From JAJRTE01 sp964418585 (lineage in GTDB: Bacteria; Myxococcota_A; UBA796; JAJRTE01), in assembly GCA_964418585.1 (NCBI GenBank), contig CAYQMG010000122.1, positions 8,969 through 72,968 of the forward strand: a stretch of 64,000 bases of DNA, in the 5' to 3' direction. Position 1 is the first letter of the stretch; the number at the start of each line of letters is the position of its first letter. Under the pieces are notes generated by a model. It had not been told where the DNA came from. It ran no database searches and saw nothing but the letters and a program-made list of their open reading frames with translations. Shown here piece after piece: positions 38,485 through 47,231 of this stretch. The position numbers and the translations under genes are program-made.

Positions 38485-39066
38485 CTAGCGCCAGCGTTCC
38501 CGCTTGTCGTACTTGAGAAGTCGGAACAGGCTCGTGCTCACCCGGAATCCGGTCATCACGCAACGGGAATAGGTTACCTCACCCCCGTCGTAAAAGCCGT
38601 AGAACCACCAGTCCACGAAGTCCTCGATACCCACCGTCAACTCCGCCTGCACCCCCACTCCGCCGAACGGCTCGTGATACCGCTCCCAGCGTGACACCAG
38701 GGGCCCCACCGCCACCCGCACCCGCCGCAGGGTCAGCGGAGATCCCAGATTGACGTAACCGAGCGCTCCCACGTGCAGCCGGTAGATGTCCTGGGGCAGC
38801 CAGAAACGGTCCAGTCGGAACAGCACTCCGTAGCTCGTCCGGGGACCCACCTTCTCCAGTCCGCCGGCCAGGTCCAGTTTCACGAGCGACATCGCCCCGG
38901 TTCTCGAGTCCTGAACCCCACCTCCAAATCCCACCTCCGGACGCACAAAATGCGTGCGACCTCCGGCCCACGCCGCAGGCGCCAGGGCCACGAGCAACAG
39001 CAGCCAGCACAGGCCGATACCGACCTTCCCAAACCGGCGTGACTCGAGTCCTTCCAATGCAGGCAC
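38485..39066 (-). CDS. Exported protein, probable small outer-membrane beta-barrel
   Basis: A GTG at 39064-39066, 7 nt after GGAGGAGG, gives a good signal peptide (GLCWLLLLVALAPAAWAG); the longer frame begins with TTG and has no ribosome site. The mature part shows alternating amphipathic strands rich in Gly and aromatics (SYGVLFRLDRFWLP, YRLHVGALGYVNLG, VQAELTVGIEDFVDWW), as in small outer-membrane barrels, but no terminal Phe. 193 residues. Convergent with the TPR gene only 3 nt away. Function unknown. Confidence 0.68.
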   Translation of the reverse strand: MPALEGLESRRFGKVGIGLCWLLLLVALAPAAWAGGRTHFVRPEVGFGGGVQDSRTGAMSLVKLDLAGGLEKVGPRTSYGVLFRLDRFWLPQDIYRLHVGALGYVNLGSPLTLRRVRVAVGPLVSRWERYHEPFGGVGVQAELTVGIEDFVDWWFYGFYDGGEVTYSRCVMTGFRVSTSLFRLLKYDKRERWR

Positions 39067-39480
39067 GACGAACCTCCTCCGTGGAAACTCCGGGTTGCTC
39101 CTCCGCAAGGCCGCTGGTCACTCCGCCTCGTCGGCATCCCGGGCTGGAACTTTCTGGATAGTTCCGGAGTGTACTGCCTGGACGAGCGGAAGTCAATCCC
39201 CTGCCCTGTTCATGCCAGGAAGCACCTGTGCCAGGCCGCGCAGGCGGATGGCCATCTCGCCAACGGCCTGTTGCTGGCAGGCGGTGAGAGATCGGCCCCG
39301 GGTGCGCAGAGCGTGAGAGCCGGCGATGCTCGAGAACGAAGCGGCTCTCCCCATTCATGAGCGGACACCACGCCGTTCCGGCTGAACGCACTGGACTGGG
39401 AAACCGGGGAGCGGTATCGTTGGATTGTGCACGCGGACTGAGCGCGTTTCCCATGCACCGTCACAACAGGAGGGACCGGG
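39067..39480. other. Intergenic region between divergent genes
   Basis: No coding signature on either strand. A weak promoter-like pair, TGGACT then TATCGT with 17-bp spacing (about 39390-39418), precedes the RCC1 gene. GGAGGG lies 7 nt before the start at 39481. Confidence 0.35.
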
Positions 39481-42021
39481 ATGACAAGGCCGATGGACCG
39501 AGAGAACACCCGCCTTCCAGGCGCCAGCCTGGAAATCGAAGGATTGATCGTGCATGCAGGAGGTCGGCGTCCGATCGACCCTGCCAGGTCGAGGAGGGCA
39601 CCGCTCTGCGAGTCAGACAGAGTCGGTTCGAGCCCAGGTCGTCCGAAGCCCCGGGTGGCCCTGGCCTTGTTGTTGGCCGCGGTGCTCGGCCTGGGCGCAG
39701 AAGGGACTTGCGGCTCCGATGACGACGCCGATGGCGACGGTTGGTCCTCGAGCCAGGGCGATTGCGACGACACCAACCCGGACGTGCACCTCCTGGCCAT
39801 GGACGTGCTCGACGGCCTGGACAACGATTGCGACGGCGTGGTGGATCGGCCGGCGAGCCTGGTTGCCGCCGGTTACGGACACGGCATGGGGCGGTTCGGT
39901 GAGGATGGCGCCCAACCGGGCGTCCTGTGGAGCTGGGGCAGGAACGATGAGGGCGAACTCGGCGACGGCACAACCACCTCGAGGCCTGCGCCGGCGCCGG
40001 TTTCGGGCCTTTCGGACCTCCGACATGTCTCGGCAGGTTTCCTGCACACCCTGGCCGTGGACGCTGATGGCCGTTTGTGGGCCTGGGGCGACAATAGTTT
40101 CGGCCAGATCGGCGACGGCTCCACCAGCACCCGGACGCAGCCCGTCCAGGTCTCCGTGCTGTCCGACGTTCGCACGGCCGCTGCCGGCGCCGAGCATTCC
40201 CTGGCCGTGCGCTCGGACGGCACCGTGTGGGCCTGGGGAAGCAATGAGTACGGTCAGCTGGGCCTCGGTGACAGTGGCATTGCGCTGGTTCCCACGCAGA
40301 TCTCGAGTCTCATCAATGTAGTCGCCGTGGCGGCCGGGGCCGACTTCTCGCTCGCGCTCCGCGCCGACGGCACCGTGTGGGCCTGGGGCAACAACGAAAA
40401 CGGGCAGCTCGGTACCGGCGGGATTCCCTCGAGCAATTTTCCCGTCCAGGTGGGGGACCTGGCAAACGTGGTGGCTGTGGCCGCAGGGACCGCACACGGG
40501 CTCGCCCTGGTGGACGACGGCGGCTCAGGTGGGGGCACCGTGTGGGCCTGGGGCTGGAACTGGGGCGGTCAACTCGGCGATGGAACCACCGTGGATCGGA
40601 CCCGGCCCGTGCGCTCCGGAAGCCTCACGGACGTGGTCGCCATCGCGGCCGGAGGTGCCCATTCGATGGCGATACGTTCCCGGGGTGATGGTCGGTATGG
40701 AGCCCTCTGGTGTTGGGGTTTGAACTATGCCGGGCAGGTGGGCGACGGGACCGCGCGGACGCGCACCGAGCCGGTCCTGGCGGACGTGCCTGGGGACGTG
40801 GTGGCCGTGGCGGGCGGATTCGACTGGAGTCTCGCCATGACCACCGGCGGTGAGGTCTGGGCCTGGGGGAGCAATGAGAGCGGCCAGATGGGGCTTCCTT
40901 CCTCGAGCACCAACGACTACCTGGCTCATCCTGTGGTGGGCCTTTCCTCGGTCGCCTGGATCGAGGCCGGACGTTCCTTCTCTGTGGCCCTCTTGACGGA
41001 CGGCACCGTCTGGTCCTGGGGCATGAACCATGTCGGCAGCCTGGGCCAGGGCGACACCGGCGACATTCAGCAGCCGAGCCGTATCGCCGGGCTGAGCAAC
41101 ATCACCGCCATTTCGGTCGGGTACGAGCACACCCTGGCGCTGGGGGCGGATGGGACAGTCTGGGCCTGGGGTCAGGGCCTTTCCGGTGAACTCGGCAACG
41201 GAGATACGGAGAATCAGGACCGGCCCGTCCAGGTCGTGAACATGACGGAGGCCGTGGCCGTCGCCGCGGGGTACGATCACTCCTTGGCCATCGTGCAGCC
41301 GGCCTCTGGCGGAGAGACCGAGGTGTGGGCCTGGGGCAGCAACTATGGCGGTCAGCTCGGAAATGGAACCACCCAGTCCACCAGCACGCCCGTCCAGGTG
41401 GCCGGCTTGACCGGTGTCATCGCCCTGGCGGCAGGAGAGACACACTCCCTCGCCCTCCGATCCGACGGAACCCTCTGGGCCTGGGGGCGCAACGACAAGG
41501 GGCAGCTCGGAACAGGCACGGGCACGGATTCATCGGTCCCGGTCCGCGTGCCCCTCGACCAGGTGGTGGCCATCGGCGCCGGTCCCAGCAGCTCCTTCGC
41601 AGCGCAGGCAGACGGCACCGGATGGGCCTGGGGGACCAACTACACCGGCCAACTCGGCGATGGCACCACCGAATGGCGGTACTCGCCCGTGCAGATCTCC
41701 GGGATGAACGACCTGGCCTTCATCGATGGGGGCTACATGCACACCGTGGCCGCCCGATCAGACGGCACCGGATGGGCCTGGGGTGCAAACAACTACGGCC
41801 AACTCGGCCAGGGAACCGTGGAATACAACGTCTATCAACTCACGCCCCTCCAGGTCCCCTATCTCGAGGACATCGTCCAGGTTTCCGGGGGGTTCGACCA
41901 CTCGGTCGCACGGACTGCGACAGGGGAAGCCTGGGCCTGGGGCGCCAACAGCAACGGACAGCTCGGCAACGGAGCGGTCACCGCCCTGTACGAGCCTGCC
42001 GAGGTGGCCGGACTCCCGTGA
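39481..42021 (+). CDS. RCC1-repeat (double propeller) exported protein
   Basis: ATG after GGAGGGACC. A long polar N-region precedes a hydrophobic core (VALALLLAAVLGLGAEG), so export is likely though atypical; the following GTC is not a good lipobox. One MopE-type repeat (GDCDDTNPDV, GLDNDCDGVVD; ~85-125) is followed by 14 RCC1 motifs of the form WAWGxNxxGQLGDGT. Fourteen repeats equal two seven-bladed propellers. Bacterial RCC1 proteins of this kind are mostly secreted or surface proteins with unknown ligands. 846 residues. Repeat identity is high within blades, suggesting recent duplication. Confidence 0.88.
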   Translation: MTRPMDRENTRLPGASLEIEGLIVHAGGRRPIDPARSRRAPLCESDRVGSSPGRPKPRVALALLLAAVLGLGAEGTCGSDDDADGDGWSSSQGDCDDTNPDVHLLAMDVLDGLDNDCDGVVDRPASLVAAGYGHGMGRFGEDGAQPGVLWSWGRNDEGELGDGTTTSRPAPAPVSGLSDLRHVSAGFLHTLAVDADGRLWAWGDNSFGQIGDGSTSTRTQPVQVSVLSDVRTAAAGAEHSLAVRSDGTVWAWGSNEYGQLGLGDSGIALVPTQISSLINVVAVAAGADFSLALRADGTVWAWGNNENGQLGTGGIPSSNFPVQVGDLANVVAVAAGTAHGLALVDDGGSGGGTVWAWGWNWGGQLGDGTTVDRTRPVRSGSLTDVVAIAAGGAHSMAIRSRGDGRYGALWCWGLNYAGQVGDGTARTRTEPVLADVPGDVVAVAGGFDWSLAMTTGGEVWAWGSNESGQMGLPSSSTNDYLAHPVVGLSSVAWIEAGRSFSVALLTDGTVWSWGMNHVGSLGQGDTGDIQQPSRIAGLSNITAISVGYEHTLALGADGTVWAWGQGLSGELGNGDTENQDRPVQVVNMTEAVAVAAGYDHSLAIVQPASGGETEVWAWGSNYGGQLGNGTTQSTSTPVQVAGLTGVIALAAGETHSLALRSDGTLWAWGRNDKGQLGTGTGTDSSVPVRVPLDQVVAIGAGPSSSFAAQADGTGWAWGTNYTGQLGDGTTEWRYSPVQISGMNDLAFIDGGYMHTVAARSDGTGWAWGANNYGQLGQGTVEYNVYQLTPLQVPYLEDIVQVSGGFDHSVARTATGEAWAWGANSNGQLGNGAVTALYEPAEVAGLP

Positions 42022-42143
42022 TGAGCGTCTCCAGGTCGGATCCGCACCAGCCGGAACCACCGGCCTGACCCCCGGCGGCGTCCGGCGGCGCCCGATATCC
42101 CACGATCATCCACCAGGCAGGGCGGCATAGAAAGCGGAGCGGA

Positions 42144-43040
42144 ATGATGGAAGTCAAGGTGACACACTCCCAACCGGAATCCGTGGTGCTGATCACCGGC
42201 GCCACCGACGGGATCGGACGACTCGTCGCTGCGGAATTCGCGGCTCGAGGTGCCACCGTGTTGGTGCACGGGCGGGACGCAGCCCGGTGCCGGGCCGTGG
42301 TTTCATGGATCCAGGACCTGACCGGCAGCTTTCGGGTGGACCACTTTGTGGCTGACCTGGCTTCCCTGAACGAGGTGCGTCGGCTGGCCGAACAGGTCTC
42401 CTCCCGCTATCCAGAACTCCACGTCCTGGTCAACAACGCCGGGGTCGGACCAGGCCCGGACGCCGACGGACCTCGAGAGCTGAGTGCGGACGGACACGAA
42501 CTTCGATTCGCGGTCAACTACCTCGCGCCGTTTCTCCTCACGCGCCTGCTCCTCCCTGCTCTCGAGCGCGGCGCCCCTTCCCGGGTGGTGCTCGTCGCCT
42601 CCGCAGCTCAACGTGCGATCCATTTTCACGACATCATGCTCGAGCAGCGGCATGACCGGTTCGAAGCCTATGCCCAGAGCAAGCTCGCCCTGGTCATGTT
42701 TGGGATGGAACTGGCCGGCCGGGTACGCAAGAGGGGGATCACGGTCAATGCGCTTCATCCGGGCACGCTTCTGGACACCAAGATGGTGCGCGAGGCGTTC
42801 GGGCGGCCGCAAGGGGATCCTGCCGAAGGGGCGGACGCCATTCTCTATCTTGCCACCAGCCCGGACCTTCGGGAGGTGACCGGGAAGTATTTCGACGGCA
42901 AGCGCCTGGCTCGAGCCCATCCTCAGGCCGGGGACCTTTTCGCCAGGAGGCGTCTCTGGACCCGTACCGAGGCGCTCACAGGACTCGAGCCCTGGTCCAC
43001 TCCCGATCCTGCCCCCGCTCACTCGAGTTCCGGGCAGTAG
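42144..43040 (+). CDS. Short-chain dehydrogenase/reductase
   Basis: Classical SDR fold: TGATDGIG (residues 18-25) for NAD(P), NNAG near 97, catalytic Ser near 153 (VASAAQ), and YAQSK near 175-179. The arrangement resembles retinol-dehydrogenase and protochlorophyllide-reductase-like members (HELRFAVNYLAPFLLTRLLL). 298 residues, normal length. Two adjacent ATGs at the start; an AGCGGAG element lies just upstream. The 3' end overlaps the convergent sulfotransferase-like gene by 22 nt. Substrate unknown. Confidence 0.88.
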   Translation: MMEVKVTHSQPESVVLITGATDGIGRLVAAEFAARGATVLVHGRDAARCRAVVSWIQDLTGSFRVDHFVADLASLNEVRRLAEQVSSRYPELHVLVNNAGVGPGPDADGPRELSADGHELRFAVNYLAPFLLTRLLLPALERGAPSRVVLVASAAQRAIHFHDIMLEQRHDRFEAYAQSKLALVMFGMELAGRVRKRGITVNALHPGTLLDTKMVREAFGRPQGDPAEGADAILYLATSPDLREVTGKYFDGKRLARAHPQAGDLFARRRLWTRTEALTGLEPWSTPDPAPAHSSSGQ

Positions 43041-44821
43041 GTCGTGTTTGCGAAAATCGCGCACCCATCGATGCGGTCCGCGCGGTAGAGCGCCACTTCC
43101 GGGTTGGTCCACTCGAGCCGGGAGATCTGTCGTCCGTTCGGGTCCACCTCCACCAGGGCGGAGAGGTGGGTGTTGTTCGGGTTGCAGTCCCAGCAGTGTC
43201 CCATGGCGATGAAGTAGTTCCCGTTGGCGAGCAGGTCGCACCCGCCCCAGGCCTCCTCGATCCATCCCTCGGCCGCCTCGTCGTACTCGAACGTGATCCG
43301 CGCCGTCATGGCCTGTTCGTCCAGTTCCAGCTCCAGTGCGCGGCTGTAATTGTAGGGACCGCCATAGTCCCTTCGGAGCAAACCGTTGTCATAGATCACC
43401 ATGCGGTCTCCGTACCGCTTGGCATCGTGCTGCATGAAAAACCAGCGGTAGTCCTCTGCGGGGGTGCCATCCGGTTCCAGGAGGACGAAGTCGCCGTCCA
43501 CTCCCAAGGTCCAGAGCACTGCCTTGGTCTCGTAGTCGATTTTGATTATGCTGCTGGTGGTCCGCATGCCCACGTAGATGTATCTCCGGCCCTGTTCCCA
43601 AACGTCCTGAGCCGAGTTGGCGTGGTAGGGATCGTTGGTCGAGTCGTCCCCCACCGGAAGGTAGCCCGCGTCTCGGCCGTCCACTGCAGAATCCCACTCC
43701 CACAGCAGGTTCGAGCCCAGGTCCACGTGCCGAACCGTGTACCCTTGCTGGGTGTCGTCGATCATGATTTTCATGAGGGCAAAAATGGCATCCCCCTCCA
43801 CCGCAAGCCCCACGTCGTGGTGATACGACCCGATCATTCCGTGCGGTTCCGGGGGACCGGACGTGTCCTCGAACAGGACCACCCAGTCCAGGGTCGAGAT
43901 CGTCGGGTGCGTCTCGCCAAAGGCGTAGCCGCCGTACAGCACGCGATCCTCACCAATGTAGGTCGCATCGATGGTGCCTCCTCCAACACCGGGCAGGTAC
44001 CAGCGCACGTGCCCATCCGCATCCACGATCACCAGGTACCGCGATTCGTAAACCCACCCCCCCGTGTCGTGACTGTAGTTGAACAATGCGTACCCGATAC
44101 GATCCCGCGGCGCATCCTGAACCATGAGCACCGGAGCTTCCAGGTCCCCGGGAAGCGGATCCGTCCCGACCTCAACCGGCTCGGACGAAAGGCCCGTCCT
44201 GTCCTCACGCTCCGCGCGACACTCGTACCGCGTGGCCGGTTTGAGCCCCCGAACCGACAGGAAATAGCGATCGGCACCCGCGGCCCGCACCACGTGCCGC
44301 TCCCCTTCCCCGCCTTGCTCCTCGCATACCAGGCGGACCGCCCCGGGAGACTCGAGGTCCACCTCGAAACGCTTCACCAGCGGGATGGGATTCGACGAAT
44401 CAACCCGAAGAAAAGGCGGGGACACCGGCGTGGAAGCCGGGGTCGGCGTCACATCGAACGGCAGCGGCGTCCCGGCGCCCGGTGTGGGCGTGAAAGCCTC
44501 CTCCGGTGTGGGCGTCTCCGCCGCCGTTGTCGGTGGTGTCGGCCAGGGCGTCGGTGGTGTGGTCGGTGTCGGAACCGGAGAGGGGGTCGGCTCGAGCGGG
44601 GACGGCGGCCCTGGTGTGGGGCCCGGAGGTGTTTCCGGAGGCGGGGTCGCGTCGGGACCGAGCGGCGTGTCTCCCGGCACATCGGGGGTGGCCGTGGACG
44701 TTGGGGCCGGCGTCGCCGAGTCAGGGAGTGGGGTCGGTGTCGGTTCGGTGGGCTGGGGACCGCAAGCCGTGGTTTGGAGCCACAGGAAAACGGCCAGGCG
44801 TACCTTGGCGTTTCTTCTCAT
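43019..44821 (-). CDS. Arylsulfotransferase-family lipoprotein
   Basis: Start chosen at the ATG giving MRRNAKVRLAVFLWLQTTAC (lipobox-like QTTAC) with CGGAG 8 nt upstream; 79 further codons upstream lack signal character. A long TPTP linker (~residues 22-140) leads to an Ig/fibronectin-like domain (~150-240). The propeller that follows belongs to the arylsulfate sulfotransferase superfamily (Arylsulfotran_1/2), with HHDVGLAVE, PYHANSAQDVW and MQHDAKRYGDRMVIYDNG, where His residues serve catalysis in the family. ASST moves sulfate from phenolic esters to phenols, in the periplasm. The N-terminal linker is unusual for ASST, so a non-catalytic propeller remains possible. 600 residues. Confidence 0.8.
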   Translation of the reverse strand: MRRNAKVRLAVFLWLQTTACGPQPTEPTPTPLPDSATPAPTSTATPDVPGDTPLGPDATPPPETPPGPTPGPPSPLEPTPSPVPTPTTPPTPWPTPPTTAAETPTPEEAFTPTPGAGTPLPFDVTPTPASTPVSPPFLRVDSSNPIPLVKRFEVDLESPGAVRLVCEEQGGEGERHVVRAAGADRYFLSVRGLKPATRYECRAEREDRTGLSSEPVEVGTDPLPGDLEAPVLMVQDAPRDRIGYALFNYSHDTGGWVYESRYLVIVDADGHVRWYLPGVGGGTIDATYIGEDRVLYGGYAFGETHPTISTLDWVVLFEDTSGPPEPHGMIGSYHHDVGLAVEGDAIFALMKIMIDDTQQGYTVRHVDLGSNLLWEWDSAVDGRDAGYLPVGDDSTNDPYHANSAQDVWEQGRRYIYVGMRTTSSIIKIDYETKAVLWTLGVDGDFVLLEPDGTPAEDYRWFFMQHDAKRYGDRMVIYDNGLLRRDYGGPYNYSRALELELDEQAMTARITFEYDEAAEGWIEEAWGGCDLLANGNYFIAMGHCWDCNPNNTHLSALVEVDPNGRQISRLEWTNPEVALYRADRIDGCAIFANTTYCPELE

Positions 44822-45056
44822 CGCAGCGTCTCCGGACAATCGCGCATCGGTCGGAATCTCAGGCAGGCTCCCCACGGGTCGGCAGCCGGCGCGCACGCGT
44901 CGAGCGCGTGGCCTTTGTCGCAACATTCCTAGTATACCGGCAGGATTCCACGATTCCACAAGTTCCCTGGTTCCATAAGCGAAGGGAGCAGTGTACACTA
45001 CACAAGTGGATGTCCCCTGTCCTCTACCACCCGCCGCACGAACATGGGAGCCCCTC

Positions 45057-47204
45057 ATGCCGTCCAGTCACGAACACATGACTCGAGCCGAACTGGGCCG
45101 GGCACTCGACGCGAGCGTTGCCGAGGCGGCAGAGTTGCGCCGAACCCGGGATGCCCTGGCAACCGCCGAACGGCGGGTGCGTGAGTTGAACGCGGTGCTC
45201 CGAGCGGTTCGCAACATCAACCAGCTCATCACCAAGGAAAAGGACCCATCCCGACTCCTCCGCGGCGCCTGTCGCTACCTCGCAGAGACTCGAGGATACC
45301 TGGGCGCCTGGGCTGTCGTCTGGAACCCGGACCGCTCCCCCGCACTCGTGGCACACGCTGGCCTCAAGATTTCGGACAGGGAACTGCTCGAACTCTACCA
45401 AAAGGGCGCCGCCTTCGACTGCGGCGGGCTCGCTGGAGATACCCGGGGAGTGGTCCGCGTGATCGACGACCCGGCCGCCTGCGCCGGTTGTCCGATCGGG
45501 CAGGGGTTGCCGCCTCGAGTCGTGTTGACCACCTCGCTGATTCATGAGTCCAGGGTGATGGGGGAACTGAGCGTCGCAGTCTCCTCGGAGCGGGACCTGG
45601 ACCAGGACGAACGCGCCCTGCTGCTCGAGGTGGCGGGGGACCTGGGATTCGCCCTTCACGCGATCGAGCTGGAGGCCACGAACCGGGATGCGATGGCAAT
45701 GCTTCGGGAGAGCGAGCAGCGGTACCGGGAACTCTGTGACAACATGAGCAGCGGTGTCGCCGTGTACCGGGCGGTCGAGGGCGGTGAAGATTTCGTGTTC
45801 GTCGATTTCAACCGTGCCGGGGAGCGTATCGAGAAGGTCCGACGGGATGAACTGATAGGCCGGCGACTGACCGAGGTTTTCCCCGGAGTGAAGGCGTTTG
45901 GTCTCTTTTCGGTGTTGCAGCGGGTCTATCGCACGGGAAAGCCGGAGCGCTTTCCCACCAGGCACTACCAGGACGACCGGATATCCGGATGGCGTAGCAA
46001 CTACGTCTATCGCCTCCCTTCCGGGGAGGTGGTGGCCGTGTACGACGACGTGACCCGCGAGCGAGAGGCGGAGGCCCGGCTTCAGGACACCATCACCCTG
46101 TATCGCACCCTGGTGCAGACCTCCCCGGACGCCACCATCATGACCGACGTGGACGGCCTTCTCACCTTTGTGTCTCCGCAGGCAGCGGTCCTGTTCGGAT
46201 ACCCGGAACCGGACGCCATGCACGGTATGGCTGCTGTGCGACTGGTCGTCCCCGAACAGAGGCAGGAGGGACTGAACGCCTTCGATACCGTGCTCGAGCA
46301 GGGGGAGCTGCGTGACTTCCACCTGGACTGCCTCCGCCGGGACGGCTCCTCCTTCCACGGAGAGCTGAGCGCGTCCCTGGTTCGGCGCGAGGACGGAACG
46401 GCTCGAGGCATCATCGCGGTGGTTCGAGACATCAGCGAGCGACGCAAGGCCGAAGAGGCGATTCGCAGATTGAACGAAGAACTCGAGTCCCGGGTGAAGC
46501 GCCGCACCGCCGAACTCGAGGCCGCGAACGCCGAACTCGAGTCGTTCGCCTACTCGGTGTCCCACGACCTCAGGTCCCCGCTCCGATCCATCAACTTCTT
46601 TTGCTACGTGCTCAACGAGGACTACGGTTCCGACCTCCCGGACGAGGCCAGGGAGTATGTCTCCCGGATCGCAGACGCCACGCGGCGCATGGAAGGACTC
46701 ATCAAAGCATTGCTCGAGCTGTCCCGTGTGACCCGTGTGGAGATCGTGCGGGAGGAGGTGGACCTGTCCGGTCTTGCACGGGAGATCATGGACGGTTTCT
46801 TGCTAGAACGCGGGGACCGCGGAGTGACGGTGGAGATCGAACCCGGACTCACGGTCCGCGGGGACCATGACCTGCTGCGACAACTGCTCCAGAACCTGCT
46901 CGGAAATGCATGGAAGTTCACCCGTCACGTCCCCAAACCCAGAATTCACTTCGGAGCCCGCCAGACCGAAAACGGCCGCGTCTTCTTCGTTCAGGACAAC
47001 GGCGCCGGCTTCGACATGGCCCATGCAGGACGCCTGTTCCAGCCGTTCCAGCGCCTCCACGGTGAGACCGAGTTCCCCGGAACCGGGATCGGATTGGCCA
47101 CGGTCAAGCGGATCGTCGGCCGCCACGGCGGCCGCGTATGGGCCGAGGCCGAGGTCGGAAAAGGTGCCACGTTCCTCTTCACCCTGGAAGGCTCCCCGAC
47201 TTGA
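45057..47204 (+). CDS. GAF/PAS/PAS sensor histidine kinase
   Basis: Start at the ATG 5 nt after GGGAG; an in-frame ATG lies 21 nt downstream. The 715-residue soluble kinase has a coiled coil (~10-50), a GAF-like domain (~55-205) containing DDPAACAGCPIG and several Cys, a PAS domain (~220-340), a second PAS (~345-470, TLVQTSPDATIMTD), a coiled coil, HisKA with His near 503 (SVSHDLRSPLR), and HATPase_c with LLGNAWKFT, DNGAGFD and GTGIGLATV. The CxxC-like and acidic residues in the GAF domain may bind a cofactor (inference). No response regulator nearby; an orphan kinase. Confidence 0.9.
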   Translation: MPSSHEHMTRAELGRALDASVAEAAELRRTRDALATAERRVRELNAVLRAVRNINQLITKEKDPSRLLRGACRYLAETRGYLGAWAVVWNPDRSPALVAHAGLKISDRELLELYQKGAAFDCGGLAGDTRGVVRVIDDPAACAGCPIGQGLPPRVVLTTSLIHESRVMGELSVAVSSERDLDQDERALLLEVAGDLGFALHAIELEATNRDAMAMLRESEQRYRELCDNMSSGVAVYRAVEGGEDFVFVDFNRAGERIEKVRRDELIGRRLTEVFPGVKAFGLFSVLQRVYRTGKPERFPTRHYQDDRISGWRSNYVYRLPSGEVVAVYDDVTREREAEARLQDTITLYRTLVQTSPDATIMTDVDGLLTFVSPQAAVLFGYPEPDAMHGMAAVRLVVPEQRQEGLNAFDTVLEQGELRDFHLDCLRRDGSSFHGELSASLVRREDGTARGIIAVVRDISERRKAEEAIRRLNEELESRVKRRTAELEAANAELESFAYSVSHDLRSPLRSINFFCYVLNEDYGSDLPDEAREYVSRIADATRRMEGLIKALLELSRVTRVEIVREEVDLSGLAREIMDGFLLERGDRGVTVEIEPGLTVRGDHDLLRQLLQNLLGNAWKFTRHVPKPRIHFGARQTENGRVFFVQDNGAGFDMAHAGRLFQPFQRLHGETEFPGTGIGLATVKRIVGRHGGRVWAEAEVGKGATFLFTLEGSPT

Positions 47205-47231
47205 CCGCCCGCTCGAGCGCCGGGGGCCTGT

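Noticed and set aside
43166..44932. 588-codon open frame on the plus strand
   Set aside because: Antisense to the arylsulfotransferase-family gene, which has clear family motifs and a signal sequence.
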